NCBI GenBank assembly: GCA_029856125.1
Contig: JAHQWJ010000051.1
Span: forward strand, 1 to 39,866
Direction: 5' to 3'
DNA from: Promethearchaeia archaeon
GTDB lineage: Archaea > Asgardarchaeota > Lokiarchaeia > Sigyniarchaeales > SOKP01
Length of the DNA: 39,866 nt
Position numbers and translations under genes: made by a program. The stretch's first letter is position 1. Each line of letters begins with the position of its first letter. Below, piece after piece: positions 15,418-24,052 of this stretch. A model generated the notes under the pieces. The model searched no databases. It saw only the letters and a list, made by a program, of their open reading frames with translations, and was not told the DNA's origin.

Positions 15418-17466
15418 GTGAATTCGTTGAAAAAGAAGGACTTAAAGAAGTCACCGAATCTTAAGAAAACTTTTGTTGCAATTAACCAGCATCTATATGG
15501 AAAATTAAAATATGCTGATACTGACACTCGAGCACGCTCAAAAGAAATAATCAATCTTTTATTGTGTAAATTAGTTGATGAAATAAATAAGTCTCCAGAA
15601 GATGAAATGGACATCTATATAAGAGAAGAAGAGACAGAAAAAGAGCTACTTGAGCGGATTCAAACCTTTTTTCAACTGAATGTTAAAAAGAAATATCCTG
15701 ATTTAATGGAAGAAAACGAGCAAATAACTTTAAATAAGGATTTATTATTCATAATCATTAAAGAATTGGAGCACATTTCACTTCTTGAATCGTCTAAAGA
15801 TATTTTAAGCGATGCATTTGAAATATTTGTAAGTAAAATGTTAAAAGATGAAGGTGGACAATTCTTTACTCCCCCAAATATCGCAAAATTTATGGTAAAT
15901 TATTTAGATCCAGAAGAAGATTCAAAAATATTAGATCCCGCGTGTGGACATGGTGGATTTCTTCTTGAAGCAAAGGATTTGCTATGGTCCAAGATAGATA
16001 ATGAGCAGAAAAAAGTAGAAATAATTTCTAACTTACATGGCATAGATAAAGACTTGTTCTTAGCAAGGATTTGTAAATTATATTTAGAAATCTTAAGTAG
16101 TGGCAAATCTAATGTATTCTGTGAGGATTCGCTAGATCCCATTAGTTATCGGGATCAAGCAAAAAAAATAATAAAAAACAATAATTTTGATTTTATACTT
16201 ACCAATCCTCCATTTGGGGCAAAAATTCCAATAAATAATAAACAACTGCTAAATGAATACGAGTTCGGGCATGTTTGGAAGAATATTGATGGAAATTGGT
16301 GGAAACAAAAGAAAATAGTAAAACAACAACCCCCTCAGATATTATTTATTGAAAGATGTGTTCAGCTCCTTAAGGATGGTGGAAAATTAGGAATTGTTTT
16401 GCCTGAAGGTATTTTTGGAAACCCCTCAGATAGATATATCTGGGATTTTCTCAAATCAAATGGTAAAATTTTAGGAATAATATCATTAGATCAAAATACT
16501 TTTCAACCCTATACTTGTAATAAAACTTCAATCTTATTCTTTCAAAAGTTAAAGGATATTCCAGATGATTACAAGATTGACTTTGCTATAATCAATAATG
16601 TGGGGCACGATAAGGACGGGAAAACTAAATATATTTTGAATAAAGATGGAACTAAGAAATTAGATAAGGAAAAAAATCCTATTATAAATGATGATTTAAT
16701 CGAACTCCGCATGAAATTAAGGAATACAGACGATTTTAACTACCAAAAGGAGCAAAAACTCTTTAAAATTAATTTTAGTAAGATTAAAAATAGTATTTTT
16801 ATCCCTTCTTATTATATTGGTGTAGAAAAACCTCTAAAGGTTCTCGAAAATAGTGTTGATTTTCAATTAATTTCTATCGGCGATCTAATTAATAGGAAAA
16901 TAATATACACAAAAAATAGAGATTTTATTCCAAGAGGTGTCGAAATTGGTTCTAGTGTTTATGGTTTAGGTTCTATTCCTTTCATACGAACCAGTGATAT
17001 AAACAATTGGGAAATTAACTTAGATTCTCATAAGAAAACCTCTGAAGAAGTTTATAACCAGTTTAAAGTCAAGCAGAATATTGAAGTTGGGGACATCCTC
17101 TTAGTTAAAGATGGTGGACCAAATCTTATTGGGAGAACTGCGTATATTACCGAATTAGACACAAGAATCATTATTCAGAGTCACATTTTCCAAATTAAAA
17201 TCCTTGAAAACAGGGAAAACATCGATTCATATCTTATTTTGCATCTTTTAAACCTAGATATTGTTCAAAAACAGATTAGAGCAATAACATTTGTGCAAGG
17301 AACAATTTCTACCATCGGTAACAGAATTTTGGATGTTAAATTGCCATTACCAACTGATCTAAGCAAAAGAATAATCATTTCAAATTACATTAATGAAATT
17401 ATAAAAAATAAAACTGAGACAAGAAAAAAAATACATAATCTTTCTTTAAATTCTTTCGATGATTAA
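15418..17466 (+). CDS. Fused type I DNA methyltransferase-specificity protein (HsdM-HsdS)
   Basis: One 682-aa chain joins an adenine-N6 methyltransferase to a target-recognition domain. The methyltransferase part has an N-terminal helical region (to about 140), GQFFTPP (147-153), the SAM motif DPACGHGGFL (173-182), and the catalytic NPPFG (263-267). From about 475 to the end is an HsdS-like half: IPFIRTSDINNW, VGDILLVKDGG, and TISTIGNRILDVKLPLP, closing with a helix. GTG at 15418 is the start; an in-frame TAG lies 9 nt upstream. No HsdR helicase-nuclease is in the window, so it may be an orphan methylase, or its partner lies elsewhere. The stop overlaps the next gene by 8 nt. Confidence 0.88.
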   Translation: MNSLKKKDLKKSPNLKKTFVAINQHLYGKLKYADTDTRARSKEIINLLLCKLVDEINKSPEDEMDIYIREEETEKELLERIQTFFQLNVKKKYPDLMEENEQITLNKDLLFIIIKELEHISLLESSKDILSDAFEIFVSKMLKDEGGQFFTPPNIAKFMVNYLDPEEDSKILDPACGHGGFLLEAKDLLWSKIDNEQKKVEIISNLHGIDKDLFLARICKLYLEILSSGKSNVFCEDSLDPISYRDQAKKIIKNNNFDFILTNPPFGAKIPINNKQLLNEYEFGHVWKNIDGNWWKQKKIVKQQPPQILFIERCVQLLKDGGKLGIVLPEGIFGNPSDRYIWDFLKSNGKILGIISLDQNTFQPYTCNKTSILFFQKLKDIPDDYKIDFAIINNVGHDKDGKTKYILNKDGTKKLDKEKNPIINDDLIELRMKLRNTDDFNYQKEQKLFKINFSKIKNSIFIPSYYIGVEKPLKVLENSVDFQLISIGDLINRKIIYTKNRDFIPRGVEIGSSVYGLGSIPFIRTSDINNWEINLDSHKKTSEEVYNQFKVKQNIEVGDILLVKDGGPNLIGRTAYITELDTRIIIQSHIFQIKILENRENIDSYLILHLLNLDIVQKQIRAITFVQGTISTIGNRILDVKLPLPTDLSKRIIISNYINEIIKNKTETRKKIHNLSLNSFDD

Positions 17467-17905
17467 AATGAAGATAGAAAAGTTTAAAATTGAATCTTAC
17501 GACGAGGTTGTGGGACTCTGGAGAAAAGCAGGAATTGAAATTGTATCCTCAGACACGATTGATGAAGTAACAAGAGTTCTTAATAGGAATCCCGATCTTT
17601 TTTTGATAGGGAGGGTACAAGAAAAAATAATTGCTGTTGTGATGGGTACGTTTGATGGAAGGAGGGGGTATGTTCATCACCTTGCAGTAGATCCAGACTA
17701 CCAGAAGATGGGTTTTGGAAAATCTATTATGGAAGCGTTAATCGAGCAATTTCGAACAAAGAATATCCAGAAGGTTCATTTGTTCATCGAAAAAACTAAT
17801 AAAACTGTTGTAGAATTCTATAACAATTTAGGTTGGGATGTGAGGGAAGAACTTATCATGATGAGCTTTGTGCCGGATGAAAAGTTATATAAAAGGCACA
17901 TGTAA
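17459..17905 (+). CDS. GNAT-family N-acetyltransferase
   Basis: The 148-aa protein has the acetyl-CoA-binding core of GNAT enzymes: VHHLAVDPDYQKMGFGKSIM contains motif A with QKMGFGK for the pyrophosphate loop, preceded by VVMGTFDGRRG and followed by VHLFIEKTN and FYNNLGW. The layout resembles the YpeA/RimI group, but the substrate is unknown. It starts within the last codons of the methyltransferase gene (ATG 17459 or 17468), so translation is coupled to it. Whether it has any role with the modification system is unclear. Confidence 0.88.
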   Translation: MIKMKIEKFKIESYDEVVGLWRKAGIEIVSSDTIDEVTRVLNRNPDLFLIGRVQEKIIAVVMGTFDGRRGYVHHLAVDPDYQKMGFGKSIMEALIEQFRTKNIQKVHLFIEKTNKTVVEFYNNLGWDVREELIMMSFVPDEKLYKRHM

Positions 17906-17964
17906 TATATTTAAGATGGAAGAAAAGCGTAATAAATAGGTATCAAAGTATAAGTAATAAGAAA

Positions 17965-18243
17965 TTATTTTTTAAGACTGATTAGTTTTATAGCGTTATT
18001 TGGACACCTATGATAACACACAGAACAACCCCCACAAATATAATCAGAAGTAATTGTGATGGCTTTTCCTTGATCGTTTAATTTCCTAATATTTAATGGA
18101 CAAAATCTTATACAAGTACCACACGATTTACAATTTGGTAATATAGTTATGGCTTTGTAAGTTACTTTAGATAACTCCTTGATTTTTTTTTGTAATTTAG
18201 GCGAGGTCGATTTCATTAACAAAAAAAAGGAATTATTGTTCAT
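17965..18243 (-). CDS. 2x[4Fe-4S] ferredoxin
   Basis: Two complete cluster motifs are present: C38-x2-C41-x2-C44-x3-C48-P and C70-x2-C73-x2-C76-x3-C80-P. A 30-residue basic N-terminal extension precedes them. This is a low-potential electron carrier of the polyferredoxin type. It lies 41 nt downstream of the nitronate-monooxygenase-like gene on the same strand and may be cotranscribed with it, serving as its electron source. It is convergent with the GNAT gene. Confidence 0.9.
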   Translation of the reverse strand: MNNNSFFLLMKSTSPKLQKKIKELSKVTYKAITILPNCKSCGTCIRFCPLNIRKLNDQGKAITITSDYICGGCSVCYHRCPNNAIKLISLKK

Positions 18244-18284
18244 AAAAAGTTTGAAAAAAAAAAATTAAGTTGTTGCCTAATCTT

Positions 18285-19307
18285 TTAGGAGATATTTACA
18301 GATAAATTTTTTAATATTTCTTCCGCTTTTTTTGAGAAACCCGTTATAATATCGCCAACATCCATTATGGAATCTATCATTCCACAAGTTTGCCCCACAG
18401 GTATAGCTCCATTTTCAACATCTCCTTGAGTATATACGATTTCGTAGCGATGAAGATCTTCTAGAAATGCGTCCATATCTAATGCTAATTCTTGAGCCAT
18501 TTTCTCTTCTTTTGTGATGATTTTTCCATGTTCAAGGCAATATTTATTTTTCAATAACCTAATCGGGCCAAATCCGCCAGTGGTGAGCATAGTATCTCGA
18601 GCTGTTGCTGGTGGAATTAATGCTTTGTAATTTGGGTGAAACTCGCTTTCAGTAGAGGCGATAAACCGCGTCCCCATAGCTACTGCATCTGCTCCCATAG
18701 CTAATCCTGCTGCTACACTTTCCGGAGTTGCGATACCTCCACAGGCAACTAACAGTTTTTCAGGATATTTTTGAGCCACTTGTGAAACGAGAACCATTGT
18801 AGTAATTCCTTCATAGCTCTGATGACCGCCCCCTTCAGTTCCCGTCGCACATACGCCATCACAGCCCGCTGCAAATGATTTATCTACTAACCATAAAGCA
18901 GGAGAGACGTGAAAATGTTTTACATCTGGAGTTTTTTCTTTCAACAACTTACTCGCAAATTTTGAACCTCCTGCGCTCGTAATAATGTAAACTAATTGTT
19001 CGCGAAGTTTTGGATTCTGCTTAATATTTTGAATAATTTTCCTTAACATTATTTTATGATCGGTTTGTACTCGAGCTGTTCTAACATTTACACCAAACGG
19101 TTTATCAGTGTGTTCAAGCACATATTCTAATTGTGCAATCATGTCTTTAACAGAATTTTTCCCCCGTAAAGTCGCATGACTTAACACACCAAGTCCTCCT
19201 ACTTCAGAAACGGCAACCGTTAACTTAGTGGTGTAAAAAGGTCCCATCGGAGCGCTTATAATTGGATATTTAATCCCAAATAATTCAGTTAATCTTGTTT
19301 TTATCAT
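18285..19307 (-). CDS. Nitronate monooxygenase / FabK-like FMN enzyme
   Basis: A TIM-barrel flavoprotein of the nitronate monooxygenase family (340 aa). The N-terminus LFGIKYPIISAPMGPF, the ATGTEGGGHQSYEG loop with its histidine, and the FMN-phosphate site ACGGIATPESVAAGLAMGAD and following VAMGTRF are all present. In anaerobes such proteins often act as enoyl reductases or other NADPH-FMN oxidoreductases rather than oxygenases; a ferredoxin gene next to it fits a reductive role. The exact reaction cannot be told from the sequence. Confidence 0.85.
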   Translation of the reverse strand: MIKTRLTELFGIKYPIISAPMGPFYTTKLTVAVSEVGGLGVLSHATLRGKNSVKDMIAQLEYVLEHTDKPFGVNVRTARVQTDHKIMLRKIIQNIKQNPKLREQLVYIITSAGGSKFASKLLKEKTPDVKHFHVSPALWLVDKSFAAGCDGVCATGTEGGGHQSYEGITTMVLVSQVAQKYPEKLLVACGGIATPESVAAGLAMGADAVAMGTRFIASTESEFHPNYKALIPPATARDTMLTTGGFGPIRLLKNKYCLEHGKIITKEEKMAQELALDMDAFLEDLHRYEIVYTQGDVENGAIPVGQTCGMIDSIMDVGDIITGFSKKAEEILKNLSVNIS

Positions 19308-19431
19308 CTTCTTCCCTAAATAGATTTCATTATATGATAGTTAATACTACCCTTTTGGGATTAAAAAATCTTTTTTATATCTCTATAAAATTGTATAAAA
19401 TTAGTAAAAAATATTTTGAGGAATAAAACGA

Positions 19432-19569
19432 ATGTTCTTTATTATAGAATCCGTAAAATCAAACAATTTAATTTTTAAAGGCGTTTTAATCAATTTTTAT
19501 TTAAAATTAAATTTAGAATTGTTTATGTCTTCCTCTCTAACAATAAAGATGCTTGAATCTGAATGTTAA
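19432..19569 (+). CDS. Possible 45-aa small protein
   Basis: In the 276-nt gap between two minus-strand genes, an ATG at 19432, preceded by a TTGAGGAAT site, opens 45 codons reading MFFIIESVKSNNLIFKGVL and ending KMLESEC. It contains the shared 14-mer at 19447-19460. Weak evidence: no known family, and no clear TATA box at the expected distance. Otherwise the gap shows only AT-rich DNA. Confidence 0.3.
   Translation: MFFIIESVKSNNLIFKGVLINFYLKLNLELFMSSSLTIKMLESEC
19447..19460 (+). repeat. 14-mer shared with 11507-11520
   Basis: Second exact copy of GAATCCGTAAAATC. Here it lies inside the possible 45-aa ORF and about 140 nt upstream of the nitronate-monooxygenase-like gene on the other strand. 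Confidence 0.4.
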
Positions 19570-19583
19570 CAAGTTTATTAAAA

Positions 19584-20099
19584 CTATTTTTTTATGTAAT
19601 CGGTTTGAGAAACAGTGATGTTTGTAACGCTTCCATTGGGAGTTAAATTAGAGTATTGCGCCACTGCTTCCTTCTTTGTATACTTTTCAATCATAGCTGT
19701 CATAACCATGGCCATTGGACACACCCCTATGTTACCTGCAACTGTATGAGCAGATTTCGCCATGAAACAATTATTCAAGGAAAAAACATACGAGCCATCT
19801 GCTCTTTTCTTAAGAGAAGCGTTTTCAACCAATAAGGAAGTTTTTAATAACTTTATGAATCTTTTCCCAAAATCCTCAATATTTTCTCCTACTATTGGTT
19901 CAATACCCAATTTTTCAGTTGTGTCCATAGACTCTTTAATTGCGGGAAATATGTAATCAGTGTATCCAATTTTTCCTAAAGTCTCGTCAATACAAGATTG
20001 AAGAGTAAAAACCCCCACGTGAAATAAACCTGAGACAAATCCAAACTCCTTTGGCATCATTTTATCCATTAATTTGCGCTTTAATCCTATTTTTTTCAC
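19584..20099 (-). CDS. 171-aa cysteine-containing protein, last gene of GTPase cluster
   Basis: No family recognised with confidence. The protein is alpha/beta with conserved-looking patches: LQSCIDETLGKIGYTDYIFP (C36), DGSYVFSLNNC (C111), AKSAH (H118) and GVCPMAMVM (C127), ending LTPNGSVTNITV. The C111, H118, C127 grouping could hold a metal or ligand, loosely like V4R-type small-molecule sensors, but I cannot prove that. The start ATG lies 18 nt after the half-size roadblock-like gene, so they are cotranscribed. In context it may sense a ligand for the GTPase module. Confidence 0.7.
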   Translation of the reverse strand: MKKIGLKRKLMDKMMPKEFGFVSGLFHVGVFTLQSCIDETLGKIGYTDYIFPAIKESMDTTEKLGIEPIVGENIEDFGKRFIKLLKTSLLVENASLKKRADGSYVFSLNNCFMAKSAHTVAGNIGVCPMAMVMTAMIEKYTKKEAVAQYSNLTPNGSVTNITVSQTDYIKK

Positions 20100-20117
20100 C
20101 TTTTTGAATTTCTTAAT

Positions 20118-20435
20118 TTATACATTATTCCAAACACTATTAAAGATTTCTTGAGTTTTTTCAATAATTGTATTATGTTCTATTACTTTTGTCATAGGAA
20201 ATAAGATCATTATATACTTGTGTTCCCTTTTTGAGATTGAAATCAATTTATTTTCTGAACTAATAACAATGCTATTTACTTCCCCTGCTTCAAATTCATT
20301 TGAAAATTTTTTAACTAAATTTATTAACATTCCTCCAAGTGAGATCTGACGAGGCGAAGAGAATTTAGGAGGAACTTCGGAAAAAACAATTTTTCCTAGT
20401 AATTCATCAAATACAATAACTCCGTCTGCTTGCAC
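20118..20435 (-). CDS. Roadblock-like protein, half-size paralogue
   Basis: These 105 residues align without gaps to the C-terminal domain (161-263) of the 271-aa protein at 21123-21938, with about half the positions identical by eye; the shared pieces include GMLIN, VKKF/AKKL, ISSE, SKR and EKTEEI/EKTQEI. The N-terminal domain is absent. GTG at 20433-20435 is the start, with a GGAGG site 13 nt upstream; an in-frame stop lies further up, so the gene is a true short form and not a frame error. The fold is inferred to be roadblock/longin-like, a platform for small GTPases. It lies just downstream of the Rab-like GTPase gene. Confidence 0.7.
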   Translation of the reverse strand: MQADGVIVFDELLGKIVFSEVPPKFSSPRQISLGGMLINLVKKFSNEFEAGEVNSIVISSENKLISISKREHKYIMILFPMTKVIEHNTIIEKTQEIFNSVWNNV

Positions 20436-20539
20436 TTTAGTTTTAGTTCCTCCAGTTAATTTTAAATTAATTTAATAAATTTTTATTGTGGAAGGATAAT
20501 TCTTTGTGTCTGCATAGTTAAAATTTTGTTAAAAAAATC

Positions 20540-21097
20540 TTATAAATTACTTTTATATTTTTCATATAAATCTCTAATTATTTTTTGGAACGCTTCGGTC
20601 ACCCCTTGATTAGTCTTCGCAGAAGTTCGATAGACTCCAATAATATTTTTCTCTTTAGTGAAGTTTTGAATAAATGCGTCATCTAACTCAGCTTCATTAA
20701 TTAAATCTACTTTATTTGCGAAAATAATAACTGGAATATCACCACAACTCTGTTTAAGGTCCTTATACCAATAATCAATGTGATCGAGACTTTCTTTGCC
20801 ACGATCCTTATCTTCGAGGGAATAAACAATAATTGCAGCTTTACTTTCTTCATAAAAATCAGAGCGTAAAAATTCAAACTCCTTTTGACCAGCAATATCC
20901 CAAAAGTACAATTTACATTCATCTCCATTTATTTTCTCATCATAAAAAGAAAACTGGGCACCTATTGTAGATATATAATCCTCCTCAAAAGTACCCTCAG
21001 TATATTTTTTAATTAGAGATGTTTTTCCAACCCCTCCATCTCCAATTACTGTTATTTTAAATACAAATTTTAAAGGTTTATCATTCATTAGTTTCAA
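20540..21097 (-). CDS. Rab/Ras-like small GTPase
   Basis: All five G motifs are present: GDGGVGKTS (19-27), the switch I threonine T44 in STIGAQF, WDIAGQ (66-71), NKVD (128-131) and TSAK (158-161). Gln71 is the catalytic glutamine, so GTP hydrolysis should be intact, and Trp66 before DIAGQ is typical of Rab/Ran-like members. The 185-aa protein ends KYKSNL with no C-terminal cysteine, so it is not prenylated like eukaryotic Rabs and would need a partner to reach a membrane. It lies 25 nt after the longin/roadblock gene, which strongly suggests a functional pair. Such Rab-like proteins are common in Asgard archaea. Confidence 0.93.
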   Translation of the reverse strand: MKLMNDKPLKFVFKITVIGDGGVGKTSLIKKYTEGTFEEDYISTIGAQFSFYDEKINGDECKLYFWDIAGQKEFEFLRSDFYEESKAAIIVYSLEDKDRGKESLDHIDYWYKDLKQSCGDIPVIIFANKVDLINEAELDDAFIQNFTKEKNIIGVYRTSAKTNQGVTEAFQKIIRDLYEKYKSNL

Positions 21098-21122
21098 TCA
21101 AATCCATTCGAATTTACAATTT

Positions 21123-21938
21123 TTATTTTATTAATTTAATCTTTAACATCTTCAAAATGCCATCTAAAATTTCTTCAGTTTTTTCTACAATTATATTAAG
21201 TTCAATATTTTTGGTTTTGGAAAATAAAACAATTATGTAAATATAATCTCTTTTTGAGACGCAAATCCACCGACTCTCTGAAGAGATTAATATACAATTT
21301 ACATCTCCTCCTTGATATTCATATGATAATTTTTTAGCGAAATTTATTAACATTCCACTCATCGAAATTTGTTTTCTAGATGAATATTCTTCTGGAACTT
21401 TAGCAAAAAGAATTTTTTCTTTATCTTCATCAAATAGAATTACTCCTTCAGATTGCATCTTGTAACCAAATTCTTCTAATAAACCTTCAATAAGCGGTTG
21501 TTCCATGAACTGCAGTAAATAGTTGTTAAAGTCTGAGAAGACGGTTATATTTCCATTACGAATAGGGAGGTGATCTTGATATACTTCTAAAAATTTATTT
21601 GATACATTGTTTAGAATATAATCTATTACTTGATTTGGTAAATCGTCATAGCATTGTATGCAAAAAGTAATTTTCTCGAAGCTATTATAAAATAATTTAT
21701 GACCACTCATTATTAAGGATTTAACTACCGTACCTGGAATTAATTTCTCACCAAACTTCTTAATAGCTGTGAAAAATCCAGATACTATATTTTCATTCAT
21801 TTTTTCAGGTTTTATACCACAGCTTGTCAAACAAACACCTGAGTTATCATAAATATAAAGTGATTCAACGTAATTTTCTATTGCTTGTTTTTCCCCTAAC
21901 ACCTCACCCTTATCCACCCTTATATTTCTATCACCCAT
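21123..21938 (-). CDS. Two-domain longin/roadblock-like GTPase partner
   Basis: Residues 22-121 resemble an Asgard longin/roadblock domain: ESLYIYDNSGVCLTSC is the first beta hairpin, then a helix (NIVSGFFTAIKKFG), strands around MSGHKLFYNSF and ITFCIQCYDD, and a closing helix. Residues 161-263 form a second similar domain (GVILFDEDKEKILF, a long helix SGMLINFAKKLS, CILISS, IIVLF). Roadblock and longin domains are docking platforms and exchange or activating partners of small GTPases. The GTPase gene starts 25 nt downstream. The domain assignment rests on strand-helix order and local pattern, not on a search. Confidence 0.7.
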   Translation of the reverse strand: MGDRNIRVDKGEVLGEKQAIENYVESLYIYDNSGVCLTSCGIKPEKMNENIVSGFFTAIKKFGEKLIPGTVVKSLIMSGHKLFYNSFEKITFCIQCYDDLPNQVIDYILNNVSNKFLEVYQDHLPIRNGNITVFSDFNNYLLQFMEQPLIEGLLEEFGYKMQSEGVILFDEDKEKILFAKVPEEYSSRKQISMSGMLINFAKKLSYEYQGGDVNCILISSESRWICVSKRDYIYIIVLFSKTKNIELNIIVEKTEEILDGILKMLKIKLIK

Positions 21939-21997
21939 TTTTCTTTAATTTTTAAGAGTAGTCAAATTTTCTACTGTGATTTTGGGAGTTATCTATT

Positions 21998-22207
21998 TTA
22001 TTTTTTATTTAAATCAATATGAGATTTTAATTTAGAATTTTCAGCTTGACATTGGTTTAAATCTTCTTGTAATTTTTGGTTCTGTATAACTGTTTTATTC
22101 GCGTTTAGCAAGGTTTGGTATAATTGACTCTTAGCCTTCTTTAAATCCTTTTCCAAAGTCTTTACATATTGATCTTTATCAGATACATATGGCCATTCCT
22201 CTGTCAT
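21998..22207 (-). CDS. 69-aa coiled-coil protein
   Basis: From residue 10 on the protein is one long helix: YVKTLEKDLKKAKSQLYQ, then QNQKLQEDLNQCQAENSKLK, with hydrophobic residues at heptad positions and no proline, so a parallel coiled coil is likely. Short N-terminal part MTEEWPYVSD may be a docking tail. It lies 59 nt upstream of the longin/roadblock gene, same strand. It may act as a dimerising adaptor or tether for the GTPase module. No family recognised; the frame is well formed, with ATG and a GAAGGGAAAT site just upstream. Confidence 0.68.
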   Translation of the reverse strand: MTEEWPYVSDKDQYVKTLEKDLKKAKSQLYQTLLNANKTVIQNQKLQEDLNQCQAENSKLKSHIDLNKK

Positions 22208-22298
22208 TGAATTTCCCTTCTGAAATTTTATAACCTCTTTTTTTTTACTTTTCTGTATAATCTTACAATTAATACATAATTTTTTTAATACCTAATAT

Positions 22299-22985
22299 TT
22301 ATTTTGGAGATGCTTTTTCTGCTTCAGCTTGTTGAGTAAAATAACCAATAGTGCCACAATTTGTACACTTTTGAGAATTATCATCTAGAAAGACCATTGT
22401 TTTATTGAAACAGGTAGGACAAATGAAGAGTACTTCTTCTATCTTTTCCTCAGGAATTTCTACAATCATATCTATATTTGGAACTATTGGTGTTGTGATA
22501 CAATACATACAAAAACACCTTTTTTTAGTAGCTTCAAGAACCTCATTTAATTTTTCCATAGGTGCGTCACTCTCAACAAATATTTCAAGTGTATAATTCT
22601 CTACAGCAGGAATTTCATCCTCAATCCCAAATCCCGTAGTTAAATCGATATCAGCAACTATTCTGATATCAAGTTTTTTCAATTCAATTCCCGCCATTGC
22701 AGCCCATTTAGCAAAAGCTGCAGAAAAACATCCACAAAAACCAACCATACAATAATGAACCGGATGTACTGCAGTTCCTCCTCCTCCAAGAATTATTGTT
22801 TCATCCGTTTGTACAGTAATTTCCCCAGCTCTTTCTGTTTTCATTATGGTTTCGAATTGTGGTCCATATCCTACGTCTAATCTCCATCTACCTTTTACTT
22901 CTAAGGTTTTTTTGCATTTGGACCGGTCTTTTCTATATTCTTCTTGTACCTTTTTGAAACCGTCTAGGTCAATTCTATTAAGCAT
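22299..22985 (-). CDS. OsmC-family protein with C-terminal zinc ribbon
   Basis: Residues 1-175 are OsmC/Ohr-like: GRWRLDVGYG, PVHYCMVGFCGCFSAAFAKW with the first cysteines (C84, C86), and RCFCMYCITTPIV with the second (C157-C162), the region that reduces peroxides or binds thiols in the family. Residues 189-210 add a zinc ribbon CPTC...CTNC, which ordinary OsmC lacks. A fused ribbon suggests a role in protein or nucleic-acid contact, or metal-dependent redox sensing. It is the first gene of the minus-strand run that leads into the GTPase module, 91 nt ahead of the coiled-coil gene. Confidence 0.8.
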   Translation of the reverse strand: MLNRIDLDGFKKVQEEYRKDRSKCKKTLEVKGRWRLDVGYGPQFETIMKTERAGEITVQTDETIILGGGGTAVHPVHYCMVGFCGCFSAAFAKWAAMAGIELKKLDIRIVADIDLTTGFGIEDEIPAVENYTLEIFVESDAPMEKLNEVLEATKKRCFCMYCITTPIVPNIDMIVEIPEEKIEEVLFICPTCFNKTMVFLDDNSQKCTNCGTIGYFTQQAEAEKASPK

Positions 22986-23113
22986 TAAAGATAGCCACTA
23001 AACATATTACTAAGTTATTTTTAGTACTAAATTAGTTAAACTCTAATATAAATATATGTACTCTTTTGTCGTTTTTGACAAGAATGTACAAATATGTTTT
23101 ATGATTTTATTAT

Positions 23114-23905
23114 TTAAGTGAATTTCTTATGTAACCCTTTTATAAAATCATCTATGTCTCTTAAGTCTTTAATGCTGTTATCATAAGCCACCTTCCCGCA
23201 CTCATCCTCTAAGTCAAAACACGACTTAATACGACCTTTTTCCATAATAGTTAGCATTGATTTTAGAAAGATTGAGAATTTTGGTTGATATTTACTAATT
23301 TCTTTTGCAAATGCAACGGTTTCTGTGTCCAATTTATCGAATGGAAAAATTCTTGCAGGGAAATTAATATTCTTTAGTTCCTTTAGTCCTATTTTATCCG
23401 CAGTATACAGGACATTTTTCGCATAGTTGAAACCAAAGGCCATTAAAGGCAATAACGTCGCTCCTGTCTGTGGAAATGCTGAAATTGCAAGTTCTGGTAA
23501 CCTTAAATACAATTCTTCTAGTGGCCTGTCTGCAAACACTTTCAAATCAGAAGCTAAAATCAACATAACTCCAAAACCAACAGCAATACCTTGAATTTGC
23601 GCAATTATCGGCTTTTTCATAAGAACCATTGTTTCATTGACCTTTCTCCCCCACTCTTGAATAATAGCAACATTCTTTGGATCACCCTGAATTTCCTTCA
23701 AATCGTAACCCGCAGAAAAGAATCTTTGACCAGTACTTTTTATCAAAACACATCTAACTTTTTCATCGTCATCTGCTCTAATCAACTTCGCGTGTAGAGA
23801 TTTTAACATGTCGCCGTTGAATGAATGTGCTTTTTCTGGTCTGTTAATTGTGATTATTGCGATGCGTCCTCTCAATTCATACAAAATTAAATCTTGATTG
23901 CTCAT
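23114..23905 (-). CDS. Crotonase-family (enoyl-CoA hydratase-like) protein
   Basis: The 263-aa protein has the crotonase fold signatures INRPEKAHSFN and FSAGYDL (oxyanion hole, 63-69), and PELAISAFPQTGAT. Of the two hydratase glutamates, the one in the GFGVMLILASD helix is replaced by Met114, while Glu138 in LPEL is kept. It may therefore be an isomerase, thioesterase or other crotonase rather than a plain hydratase. It is divergent from the DUF998 gene and near the thiolase operon, which fits acyl-CoA metabolism. Confidence 0.85.
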   Translation of the reverse strand: MSNQDLILYELRGRIAIITINRPEKAHSFNGDMLKSLHAKLIRADDDEKVRCVLIKSTGQRFFSAGYDLKEIQGDPKNVAIIQEWGRKVNETMVLMKKPIIAQIQGIAVGFGVMLILASDLKVFADRPLEELYLRLPELAISAFPQTGATLLPLMAFGFNYAKNVLYTADKIGLKELKNINFPARIFPFDKLDTETVAFAKEISKYQPKFSIFLKSMLTIMEKGRIKSCFDLEDECGKVAYDNSIKDLRDIDDFIKGLHKKFT

Positions 23906-24052
23906 ACGATTATTAAATTGAAATTTTATTTAAAAGATATCATTGAAGAACTTAAATTTTATTAGTTACAAATCAAGTTAATTTTAAAAATGGTCGTGTA
24001 AGTGACATAACTATCAATATAACTTTTTAATGATATTGTATTTACGACAAAA

